Source: an uncultured Granulosicoccus sp. (GTDB lineage: Bacteria > Pseudomonadota > Gammaproteobacteria > Granulosicoccales > Granulosicoccaceae). From it: a stretch of DNA of 64,000 nt. The stretch spans positions 1 through 64,000 of the forward strand of contig CALKLO010000087.1 of assembly GCA_937991945.1 (NCBI GenBank), given 5' to 3'. Shown here piece after piece: positions 1 to 9,400 of this stretch. The position numbers were made by a program, and so were the translations under genes. The notes below the pieces were generated by a model. It saw nothing but the letters and a program-made list of their open reading frames with translations, was not told the origin of the DNA and ran no database searches. Positions within the stretch are counted from its first letter, which is position 1. Each line of letters begins with the position of its first letter.

Positions 1-536
<536 letters not shown>

Positions 537-609
537 TCACTTGTGAAAGTGACTATAACGAAAAAAAGCGCACCAAACTCATATTCCGAACCTCGAACGG
601 ACACTCGCG

Positions 610-2370
610 TTGACAAACAAAAACGCTCAATTCCGTCCGCATTGTGTGGACTTGGCACCTAGGGCATTTTCACGCCCTGATAATTCTCGTGATAACAGTG
701 CATCGCGACGATACGCCGAGGCTGCAGAGCGGCACGCGCGCAAGCAACCCAAAGCTCGTCCATCTCGGACAGGCGGAGGATCGCTGGGCGCCGTTAGACT
801 TAATGAAGTCGCGGAACAAGAACCCAGATTCAATCACGCTGGAAAATTAACCGCAGCCATTGCTTGCATAGCTAGTGGCATTTTCTGGACAACGACCAGC
901 ACCGGTAAAACGGCAACGGCCGTAGAAGCATTAGCCGAGCCTGAGCCTTTGGTCATTCAAGAAGTGATCAAATCCCCGACATTCTTTTTCGATGATTCGG
1001 TGAACGCACTGGCAGCACACTTCCCTGACAATGCTGACTCAACGCTTCCATCCCCCGCTACGCTGTCGGCGGTGTCGGTTACGGGCGGCAGTAGTGATTT
1101 AAATGCTCTATTCGAACCACTCATTATTAACAACGGGTCTGCTGGCATCTCGACTGAGAAAACTCAGAGCGAAAACCCGCTAGTAAATCATCCATCTATA
1201 ACGGCAACTCGTGACCAGGCAATTGCCCCTGCGGGCGCATCTGTATCAGCTGTGAAAGTTGCATCTGGCGATACGCTATCGGGGATATTGAACGATCACG
1301 GCATTAAGATCGAACAAATGCCTCAGTTACTGACGGACGACATTGTTAAAGAGCATTTGTCAGTATTAAGAATTGACCAAGAACTCCAAATCACTCAATT
1401 GCCCAGCGGTGAATTCCACAGCCTCACCGCTCGCGTTGGCAATGACAAGAAAATTACTATACGTCGCTCTGCCAACGATTTTGCTGTTGCCTCAATCGAC
1501 CTGCCTGTAGAAAAAGAACGCGTTGTCACATCAGGCACTATTGAGCAATCACTCTACTTAGCAGCGGAACAAGCCAATCTCAAACAGTCCACCATTATGG
1601 AACTGGCTGATATTTTCCAGTGGGAGCTTGATTTTGCGCGTGATATTCGCAAGGGCGATCAGTTCGCTCTGGTTTACGACCGTCTGTATAGAGATGGAAG
1701 CTACATCGGGGATGGCGACATTCTCGCGGCAGAATTCGCTCGTGGTGGCAAAATCCACCGAGCAATAAGATTTACTACGGACGACGGTAACACTAGCTAC
1801 TACACAACTGAAGGCGAATCTTTACGCAGAACCTTCATGCGTCACCCGGTCGATGTTGTTCGTATCACCTCCAAATTCAACCCGAACAGGCTCCATCCTG
1901 TACTGCACAAAATTCGTGCTCACCGCGGCGTTGACTACGGCTCCCCTCATGGCTCACCTATCTATGCAACGGCAGATGGAAAAGTGACTATGTCTGGTGA
2001 AAAAGGCGCCTACGGAAACACTGTGATTTTGCAGCATGGCCAACGATTCAGCACCTTGTACGCACATATGTCTAAAATTTCGTCCAAATCAAAGGTCGGA
2101 ACTCGCGTTAAACAGGGCGATGTCATTGGTTACGTGGGCAAAACAGGCCGCGTAACAGGCACTCACTTACATTATGAGTTCAGGGTAAATAACGAACAAA
2201 TCGACCCGTTGAAGGTTGAGCTACCCGCAGCAAAACCATTGCCTGCCAAATACCTGGCTGAACTAAAAACTATTTCGGCTGAAATGACGGCTCAAATGAA
2301 GAGTGTATTGTCGGATATCGACAAAGTAGCATCGGCAAACACACAAGCTATAACCCTGCCTGTTAAATAA
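610..2370 (+). CDS. M23 family murein endopeptidase with LysM/OapA-like region
   Basis: Periplasmic zinc peptidase expected to cut cross-links in peptidoglycan, as MepM (YebA) does in E. coli. The zinc-site motifs of family M23 are present: HRGVDY with H438 and D442, and HLHYEF with H519 and H521. A LysM/OapA-like segment (KVASGDTLSGILNDHGI) lies near residues 215-240 and probably binds glycan. A hydrophobic stretch near residues 80-95 (AAIACIASGIFW) follows a long basic N-terminus and is probably the membrane anchor or signal. The first in-frame start is a TTG at 610, so the true start could be further in. At 586 aa it is longer than E. coli MepM (440 aa), mostly from the N-terminal extension. 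It is divergent from tyrS and convergent with erpA. Confidence 0.88.
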   Translation: MTNKNAQFRPHCVDLAPRAFSRPDNSRDNSASRRYAEAAERHARKQPKARPSRTGGGSLGAVRLNEVAEQEPRFNHAGKLTAAIACIASGIFWTTTSTGKTATAVEALAEPEPLVIQEVIKSPTFFFDDSVNALAAHFPDNADSTLPSPATLSAVSVTGGSSDLNALFEPLIINNGSAGISTEKTQSENPLVNHPSITATRDQAIAPAGASVSAVKVASGDTLSGILNDHGIKIEQMPQLLTDDIVKEHLSVLRIDQELQITQLPSGEFHSLTARVGNDKKITIRRSANDFAVASIDLPVEKERVVTSGTIEQSLYLAAEQANLKQSTIMELADIFQWELDFARDIRKGDQFALVYDRLYRDGSYIGDGDILAAEFARGGKIHRAIRFTTDDGNTSYYTTEGESLRRTFMRHPVDVVRITSKFNPNRLHPVLHKIRAHRGVDYGSPHGSPIYATADGKVTMSGEKGAYGNTVILQHGQRFSTLYAHMSKISSKSKVGTRVKQGDVIGYVGKTGRVTGTHLHYEFRVNNEQIDPLKVELPAAKPLPAKYLAELKTISAEMTAQMKSVLSDIDKVASANTQAITLPVK

Positions 2371-2404
2371 GGCCTTAGGGGCTTTCGTATAATCTGGTTA
2401 CTGA

Positions 2405-2444
2405 CCGAGCCCTAAACTGGGCTCGGGCAAGAAACTCGTTTTTT
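2405..2444 (+). terminator. Terminator-like hairpin after the M23 peptidase gene
   Basis: A perfect 8-bp stem (CCGAGCCC at 2405-2412 and GGGCTCGG at 2419-2426) with a 6-nt loop lies between two convergent genes. A run of six T follows at 2439-2444, but 12 nt away rather than directly adjacent, so termination strength is uncertain. The stem could also serve erpA, which ends at 2443 on the other strand. Confidence 0.55.
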
Positions 2445-2808
2445 ATACTGAAAAAGACGAACCGCAACCACATGTAGTCGTTGCGTTAGGGTTTCTAATA
2501 ACGAATTGAGACCCTTCCAAACCTTCTGTGTAGTCGATCTCAGCACCCGTAAGGTATTGAAAACTCATCGGATCTATTAGGAGCTTGACCCCTTCTTTCT
2601 TGACTTCGGTATCACCATCGTTGATGACCTCGTCAAACGTAAATCCGTACTGAAAGCCACTGCATCCGCCACCTGACACGAATACACGCAACATCAGATC
2701 AGGATTCCCTTCTTCTTCAATCAACTCTTTGACTTTCAATGCCGCAGCTTCGGTAAATACCAAGGCATCAGGCATTTCGAAGTCGTCAATACTGACTTCT
2801 GCACTCAT
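2443..2808 (-). CDS. erpA: A-type iron-sulfur insertion protein ErpA
   Basis: Small A-type carrier that passes Fe-S clusters to apoproteins in the cytoplasm. The three conserved cysteines are present: C49 in GGGCSGF and C113/C115 in the C-terminal TTCGCGSSF. The length of 121 aa fits the family (E. coli ErpA is 114 aa). The start ATG at 2806-2808 has a strong AGAGGA ribosome site 8 nt upstream. It lies downstream of argC on the same strand but is separated by 136 nt that hold a promoter-like sequence with an inverted repeat, so it is probably transcribed on its own. The order tyrS / M23 / erpA / argC matches the Pseudomonas PA0668-PA0662 neighbourhood, apart from genes missing here such as anmK. 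Confidence 0.93.
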   Translation of the reverse strand: MSAEVSIDDFEMPDALVFTEAAALKVKELIEEEGNPDLMLRVFVSGGGCSGFQYGFTFDEVINDGDTEVKKEGVKLLIDPMSFQYLTGAEIDYTEGLEGSQFVIRNPNATTTCGCGSSFSV

Positions 2809-2838
2809 TTGGGAATTCCTCTCATTCGCATACAGCCA

Positions 2839-2866
2839 AGTTTACTTGACCTAGCAATTTAGTCAA
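2839..2866 (-). promoter_or_regulatory. Putative erpA promoter overlapped by an inverted repeat
   Basis: On the minus strand, TTGACT (2861-2866) and TAAACT (2839-2844) are separated by 16 nt and resemble -35 and -10 boxes; the -10 matches the consensus at 4 of 6 positions. A perfect 7-bp inverted repeat, ACTTGAC/GTCAAGT (2844-2850 and 2862-2868, 11-nt centre), covers the -35 and the spacer, as expected for a repressor operator. The spacing does not fit the IscR type 1 consensus. Predicted from sequence only. Confidence 0.45.
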
Positions 2867-2882
2867 GTATTAGGCCATTCAA

Positions 2883-2928
2883 GCTGTGAACACCTACTTA
2901 CGAACAATCTCGTGTTCGGGTTCACAGC
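2883..2928 (-). other. Nested hairpin downstream of argC
   Basis: An outer perfect 9-bp inverted repeat (GCTGTGAAC at 2883-2891, GTTCACAGC at 2920-2928) encloses an inner 6-bp one (CGAACA at 2901-2906, TGTTCG at 2913-2918). It begins 17 nt after the argC stop and lies between argC and the erpA promoter. No U-tract follows on the minus strand, so it is not a classical intrinsic terminator. It may be an RNA 3' end, a processing site or a protein-binding site. Confidence 0.5.
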
Positions 2929-2944
2929 CCACACTCATTGATGG

Positions 2945-3970
2945 TTAGGGCATTAATGCAGGTTGCAACAGACCTTCGGTTTCAGGCATACCCAACATTA
3001 GGTTCATATTTTGAACCGCCTGCCCTGCTGCGCCTTTCACCAAGTTGTCTTCAACAGCCAAAACAACGGCTGTGTTACGTCCTTGAGGCCGGTGAACCGC
3101 TAGTCGGCAAACGTTGGTTCCACGCACTGATCTTGTCTCAGGGTGTGAACCAGCAGGTAGAACATCGACGAATGGCTCATTTTCAAAGCGCTTTTCGAAC
3201 AGAGCCTGAAGATCAACTTCTTCTGTGAGCTGAGCGTACAACGTGGAATGAATGCCACGGATGATAGGCAGCAGGTGCGGCGTAAACGTAAGGTTGACGT
3301 CACTATCGGTCATACCCCTCAGTCCTTGCTCAATTTCTGGCAAGTGACGGTGGCCTGCCACGCCGTATGCCTTAAAACTATCTGCAGCTTCTGCCAGCAG
3401 GTTAGACACCGATGCACCGCGCCCTGCCCCCGTAATACCCGACTTAGCGTCTGCAATTAGAGCGTCACAATTGACAATTCCTGCTTCAACCAACGGCAAA
3501 AATCCAAGCTGTACGGTGGTCGGGTAGCAACCAGGGTTAGCAACCAACTGGGCGGTACGGATACTATCGCGGTGAATTTCAGGCAACCCGTATGCGGCCT
3601 CTTTCACCAACGATGGGCAGTTGTGCTTCATGCCATACCACGTCTCCCAAACGGATAAATCTTGGATTCGGAAGTCAGCTGACAGATCGACAACTTTCGT
3701 GCCTTTTTCTAGTAGCGCAGGTGCCTGATGCATCGCCGTTCCATTAGGCGTTGCGAAAAAGACTAAGTCGCACTGGGCGTTTTTGACATCATCTGGATCA
3801 GAAAACAATAAATCCACATGGCCGCGCAAACTTGGGAATAGCGAATCTACGCGGTTACCGGCTTGAGCACGTGAGCTAATAAATACGATTTCAATATCAC
3901 GGCGTACGCTGAGAAGACGAAGCAATTCAACACCGGTATACCCAGAACCTCCGATAATTCCGATTCTCAT
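2945..3970 (-). CDS. argC: N-acetyl-gamma-glutamyl-phosphate reductase
   Basis: Third step of arginine synthesis: NADPH-dependent reduction of N-acetylglutamyl phosphate to the semialdehyde. The dinucleotide-binding motif [10 protein letters not shown] lies at the N-terminus and the catalytic cysteine is C148 in [10 protein letters not shown] chose the ATG at 3968-3970 ([13 protein letters not shown]), which gives 341 aa, close to the usual length of about 345. An upstream in-frame start at 3997 would add nine residues not typical of the family. The following gene on the same strand is erpA, after a nested hairpin. Confidence 0.95.
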   Translation of the reverse strand: MRIGIIGGSGYTGVELLRLLSVRRDIEIVFISSRAQAGNRVDSLFPSLRGHVDLLFSDPDDVKNAQCDLVFFATPNGTAMHQAPALLEKGTKVVDLSADFRIQDLSVWETWYGMKHNCPSLVKEAAYGLPEIHRDSIRTAQLVANPGCYPTTVQLGFLPLVEAGIVNCDALIADAKSGITGAGRGASVSNLLAEAADSFKAYGVAGHRHLPEIEQGLRGMTDSDVNLTFTPHLLPIIRGIHSTLYAQLTEEVDLQALFEKRFENEPFVDVLPAGSHPETRSVRGTNVCRLAVHRPQGRNTAVVLAVEDNLVKGAAGQAVQNMNLMLGMPETEGLLQPALMP

Positions 3971-4141
3971 TAGCTGCACAGACTCCATTATTTTCAAAAA
4001 CGCTTCAGGCTCAGCGTGAACCTGATCTAGTCTGGATTATTGCATAGCTTTGCAGCTTCAGTCGTTTAACGCGTTCTCAATCGTAGCTAGGGTACGTCCG
4101 CCTCAGAAAGGAAGCGGACTGCCCTTAAAACGGCCGGCAAA

Positions 4142-6316
4142 TTAGCGGGCAGGTGATGCATTAGCCAGATCATCCCAATGCGCGGCATATACCTTTGCAT
4201 CCTTTATATAGAACAAGGCATCGTTAACCATCACCGACCGATCTTGACCGTAGCCATAACCATCAGTTGAATCGACTCTGAGCACACCCCTAGGGATAAT
4301 TTGGGCATCGGCCCCCACTTGAATATCAAAACCATGTAAACCCGAAAAGCTATAGCCATACCAATTCGAAGCCTCCTCAATGCTTGAAGGGTGCTCAGCA
4401 TCAGAAGCGCCATGCACATCTATACCAAAGCTCAATCGCATTGGATGAGCATCGGTTGCAGCTTGAATCGTAATCGCTCGATGATCATTTAATGCATTAC
4501 TGTTTGTTCCACGTTGTCCGACAAGCACCGATTGAATCTCCGTAGGCTCAGCAGGATTACTGACGTCAAAGAGAGACAATTTAACGCCCAGCACTAGAGC
4601 CCCATTAAAGAATTCCTCAGCCGCATAGGCATCCCGACCAATACCGAGCAAGTGGTTTTCACCGATAGGCTGTAGGTAATCGCTATATCCCTCGATTTCC
4701 AATTCGCCAGCAGTGCTTGGGTTAGTGGGATCAGCAAGATCAATGACGTAGAGCGGATCCGTTTGACGGAAAGTCACCAAATAGGCTCTATCACCCACAA
4801 ACCGAGACGCATAAAGCTGCTCACCAGGTTTACCGATAAGCGTGGGAGAGTTATCACTCGGCAATGTAGACACAGTTTGCAAACTACCCTGCCCATCAGA
4901 TTTCAGCACAGTCATTAGGATGGGACTGTTGTCACCACCTTGTTGGTCATTCATCGTTGCAACACGCAAATAACCGTCTTTTTCACTCATTCTAAAAGGC
5001 TTTCTTAGTGCGTTCCAACCTAAATGCCCATTCACTTTTCCCGAACCTTCGTAGCTCAGCTGTCCTGAATCGATATCGAATTGATGGATATCAGTATTGA
5101 CTCTGGGATCGTACCAAGCGATATCGACAGGCAATTCATCGCTCTCAACATCAATTTCTCGTCCATCCTCAGCAATTGGACCAGACGAATAGTCATATTG
5201 AGTTGTGGCTAGAAACACCGCATTCGCCGATGCATACAGAGTTTCAGTAGCGCCGAGGAAGCACACACTGTCACTCATATCCATCGTATCCAGATCAATG
5301 ACGCCTAAGGTAATGATATCGGGGGAGTAATAGCTGCTATCAGAGCCAGAATCTGCAACAAAGCACGAGGAAGGATCAACCATTGCGGTGCCTGCAGTAT
5401 CGCCATTGCGATAGTACATGGGCATAACCGTTGATAAATCAGTGCTGTCTACCTGCGCGGCCCAATCAGCTGAGCTTTGGGTCCATGGCTCAATACCTTC
5501 CAACGTTGGGTAATAACGCGATACGAAAAATAGGTGACTACCAATACGCCGACTAGAAACAATTTGCCCATCGAATTCGAACGAGGCAGAAATACTAGGA
5601 GCGGCAGGGTTACTGACATCCACTTGAGTAATCAGGCTATCGGCACCTGAAAAGGCTGTTGAACTTCCCCAATATTCCCAGTAGTTGTTACCCGAAGCCG
5701 TGACGTATACCGAAGCCGCATCGCCTGACTCATATAGATAGAATCCTTGGGCATACCGACCTGACAGGTCAAGCTCAAAGTCAATGGCGCTACTGGAATC
5801 CGGTGTCTGCGCATCCAAATTCAAAATTCGCAACTCTGAACGATAGGACTGGGGTATCGCTATAGATGATCGCCCTGAGAACGTAGGACCCTCATCGACG
5901 AGCTCAGGGACACCTTCATAGTCGTAAAAATATTCACTATTAAGTACATACAACTCATCACCTGAGGCGGCGAGTTTCACCCAATCTTGCTCATCTACTC
6001 CTTGTTCTTGAACATTGGTACTGGTTGTTTCATTCTCAGATGAGGCTGCTCCATCGCTCGTTGTAGAACTATCCGAATCAGCGGCTGTATCTACTGCCGA
6101 CTCCTCAAACACAACGTTGCTCGTACCGTAGTAGGAAGCTTGAGCTTTTAGCCCTGTTTTCAACGCCTCGTAGAAATCCTCGGCTGAACCAATAGGCGTT
6201 AGCGCCCGCGACGCTAGATTATCTGGGCCTGCGACCTCAACAGGGCTGTCTGAACTACAGGCTGACAGTAGCAACGCTACGACAGCTGTAGATAAGTATG
6301 TCTTCATCGGAATCAT
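4142..6316 (-). CDS. Secreted beta-propeller lipoprotein (PF09826-like)
   Basis: Probable outer-envelope lipoprotein of unknown function. The N-terminus has a signal peptide ending in a lipobox (LLLSAC; the lipidated Cys is C17 counting from the ATG at 6307). An S/T/E-rich low-complexity linker follows at about residues 65-95. The rest resembles the family of secreted C-terminal beta-propeller proteins distantly related to WD40 (COG4880/PF09826), with blades carrying phrases such as VQEQGVDEQDWVKLAASGDELYV-like and GDRAYLVTFRQTDPLYVIDL. Possible starts are GTG 6319, ATG 6316 and ATG 6307; a GAGG sits 8 nt before 6316. It seems to stand alone between argC and chpA. No enzymatic motif is seen, and the family role is not established. 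Confidence 0.75.
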   Translation of the reverse strand: MIPMKTYLSTAVVALLLSACSSDSPVEVAGPDNLASRALTPIGSAEDFYEALKTGLKAQASYYGTSNVVFEESAVDTAADSDSSTTSDGAASSENETTSTNVQEQGVDEQDWVKLAASGDELYVLNSEYFYDYEGVPELVDEGPTFSGRSSIAIPQSYRSELRILNLDAQTPDSSSAIDFELDLSGRYAQGFYLYESGDAASVYVTASGNNYWEYWGSSTAFSGADSLITQVDVSNPAAPSISASFEFDGQIVSSRRIGSHLFFVSRYYPTLEGIEPWTQSSADWAAQVDSTDLSTVMPMYYRNGDTAGTAMVDPSSCFVADSGSDSSYYSPDIITLGVIDLDTMDMSDSVCFLGATETLYASANAVFLATTQYDYSSGPIAEDGREIDVESDELPVDIAWYDPRVNTDIHQFDIDSGQLSYEGSGKVNGHLGWNALRKPFRMSEKDGYLRVATMNDQQGGDNSPILMTVLKSDGQGSLQTVSTLPSDNSPTLIGKPGEQLYASRFVGDRAYLVTFRQTDPLYVIDLADPTNPSTAGELEIEGYSDYLQPIGENHLLGIGRDAYAAEEFFNGALVLGVKLSLFDVSNPAEPTEIQSVLVGQRGTNSNALNDHRAITIQAATDAHPMRLSFGIDVHGASDAEHPSSIEEASNWYGYSFSGLHGFDIQVGADAQIIPRGVLRVDSTDGYGYGQDRSVMVNDALFYIKDAKVYAAHWDDLANASPAR

Positions 6317-6449
6317 CACTTAGACCTCATTAATTTGGGTTATTTTTCCCAATATTACACGGGTAGCGACCAAAAGCAAGGCGAATTAAGCCTGTTAAGC
6401 GGGTTTAGTGGTTATTTTGATTCCTACTTCACTACCGAAAACCCAATAC

Positions 6450-9400
6450 TCAGGCAATTGTGATGTCCGGTAAACGTAAACCAGCCGCTTCAACGGCCTC
6501 TTGTAGCTGGCTCTGGGTATAAGGTTTGGCTAAAAACCTGACAGCGCCCATGCCCAATAATTTTTCACGATTTTCACGGCTGTCACGACTACTAATGACG
6601 ATAACTGGCGGACACGCCTCTCCGTACTCTTCCTTCACTCGCTTGAGAAATGCTTTTCCATCGAGACGAGGCATCTCTAAATCGAGCAGTATTAAATTAG
6701 GTAGAGCTGTTGCCATGCTTTCCAACGCCTCAATACCATCTCGCGCCAAACGAGCCGCAATGCCGCATTGCTGCAATACACTTTCTGCCGCTACCCGCAT
6801 AGTTAATGAGTCGTCCACTATCAGGGCAACAGGCCGTAACGATTCTCGAGCAGGCTTAACACGCTTGTTTTGTGTAACGTCCTGATTTTCCAGAATCTGA
6901 TGTAGATCCAAGATAAGAACCTGGCGACCATCTGACAGCACACTACCACCCGAGTAACGCTTTAAAGAGGCCAACTGCGGACCCAATGCCTGAGTGACTA
7001 ATTCACGGTAGCCAATGACTTGATCAATTTCTAACGCCAAAGACACACCGGCAGCAGTCACAAGAACTGCTGAGCGCTGTTTTTTATGATCATTACTTTG
7101 GCGTCCAGAACGCTGTGACATAAGCGCTGAAAGCGACGATTTCCTATAGCGATCAGGAATGCTTCCAGCCGCACCTGAAGCAACTCGAACCGCATCAACA
7201 AAATTGACAGGTAGCGCAAACAAAACGCCTTCGTTTTCTACCAACACGACTTGATTGACAACAATTCGCTGGGGGATGCGCAGCGTCAGGCGTGTGCCGT
7301 TGCCAGGTTCCGTGGCTAATTGGATTCTGCCACCCAGAAATTCTATAGCGGATTTGACCGCAGACAAACCTAACCCATGGCCTGCCAACTCTGTCGGAGT
7401 GGCAACCGTTGAAAAGCCAGACTGAAACAGCACATTTTGTAAATCTTCATGGCTGTCGAGTGAGGCTTCGCCACGCTCTTGCACCCACTCACTCATTTGA
7501 CGAAGCCCTATACCTCGGCCATCGTCTGAAAAACGCAGCACAAGATCGGTTCCATCGACCGATGCCGACAACAGTAAATCACCGCAGCCGCTCTTACCCG
7601 ATGAAGCTCTTTCATCAGCATTTTCAATACCGTGTACAACGGCATTGCGTGCTAAGTGCTGAAGCGGTGCAAGCAACTGCCTGAAAAGCGCACGATCCAA
7701 GGTTATCTCACCACCTTCCATTCGCAGACTGGCCACCTTGCCGGTCGTTCTTGCTGTGTCTTCAACCGTTTGAGAGAGCCTGTCAAATAGCTCATCCACT
7801 CGTACCAAACGCGTACGAATCAAACTTTGCTGTAGCCCAGCGCTAGCTCGCGATGCTTGTTGCTGTTCACGCTCAGCTTGTCGCAAGGCACCACGCATAA
7901 CGCTACGTGCCGCTTCCAAGTCCGCCAGAATTTCATTGACCTCAGGCGTGTTGCGTAACGTGGGAGACTGAGGCAACTCGCGAAAGCGGATCGCGGTGGT
8001 CTCAATGTCTTGATACACCTCCCGCAAACGCGCTAACTCATCGCTTAAACGGGCTTGGTTGACGGTGACATCCGTTGCTAAATCTAGCAACGCATCGAAG
8101 GCTGTATCACTGACCCATAGTGAATCTTTTGAAGGTGTCGGTGCAGCGGCTTGCGTGTGTTCAGTTTGCGCATGCTGAATAATTTGAGCAGCACCTGCTT
8201 GCGTATGTAGCTCACTTAACGCGCTGTAGCCACTACGTAATATCTCAGCTTGCGCTTGAATACTCGGAGATTCCTGCATCTCACTTTCTAATGCATGGGC
8301 CTGTTCAGCAATGGCAACGCGGCCTGCCATGCGCGCACTACCTTTGAGTGTATGTAGAACAGACAATGCTTCGCGGGTATCACTTGACTGGTGATCGGCT
8401 ACATTGAGTATTGCGCGTAATCGCTCAAGCAATTCATCGGCTTCTTCGCCAAATACGTCGTCTAAAGAACGCACATTAGCAGCGATACCTAAACCGGTGT
8501 CCTGCACAGTAGAGCCAGGAATTGTGGATGCCAGAAACCCACCCAACTTTTGCTCAATGGCCAGTACGCTCTGCCCGACCGCCTCACCATTGCTTAGGGA
8601 CTCAAGTCGTGCACGCAATGCCACAACCAAATCACCCACAAAACGAGTTTCCGACACATCGAAGAAATGCCCTAAACGTTGCCGCGCTAATGCCACACGT
8701 TGTAGCGGTTGAACAATGCCAACAATGTGCGGCGCATCGACTGTCTGCGCACTGCCCGTTAAGGTGTGAAGCGCCCGAAGCATTTGCTCGGATGGTAATT
8801 TCTGCGCGCTATCAGACTCAGACTCCAGTGCTATGCGTACTGATTCATCTAGTGCTTCTAAATGACTCAAACATTCGTGGTAGAAAACATGCTGCAGTGT
8901 CTGGTCAAAGCCTGTGACTTCCGATTCATCTAGGCTAGAAGACAATAATTTATCATCGACATTAAGCGTTAATTCATGAGCATCTTCCATAGACACTTGA
9001 TCGAGTAAATCATCAGTGCTCTGCAATTTTTCCATGAGCTCGTCAAAATCTCTAACGCTATCTGAGCCACTGAGCATTTGATCAAACAACTGGGGTATTA
9101 CTGCGTGTATTTCGTCGAGTAAGTGCAGCTCATCAGATGCCAACGTGCCCGCTCTGCCCACTTGATTTGAACACCACGCAACCCCTGCAACCGCCAAATC
9201 ATGAATAGCCGAGCCGTTCTGATCTCGACTTGTTTGTTCAAGTTCAGTCAATGATTGAGTTACGTACGCAAACGCGACTTCAGTTCGGTCGCGTCGGAAA
9301 TTTGCGATACCAGAACCCAGACTGTCCATGTGAGGCAACAATACAACTATGCGTCGCTCCCATTCTGCCTCAGTTAAATTAACCGGCATGCTGGCAGTAT

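Noticed and set aside
2839-2868. IscR type 1 site upstream of erpA
   Set aside because: The GAC and GTC half-sites are 11 nt apart instead of 7, so the consensus does not fit.
8404-8917. Plus-strand open frames of 102 and 131 codons inside chpA
   Set aside because: They lie opposite the Hpt and linker region of chpA, lack ribosome sites and show no recognisable domains.
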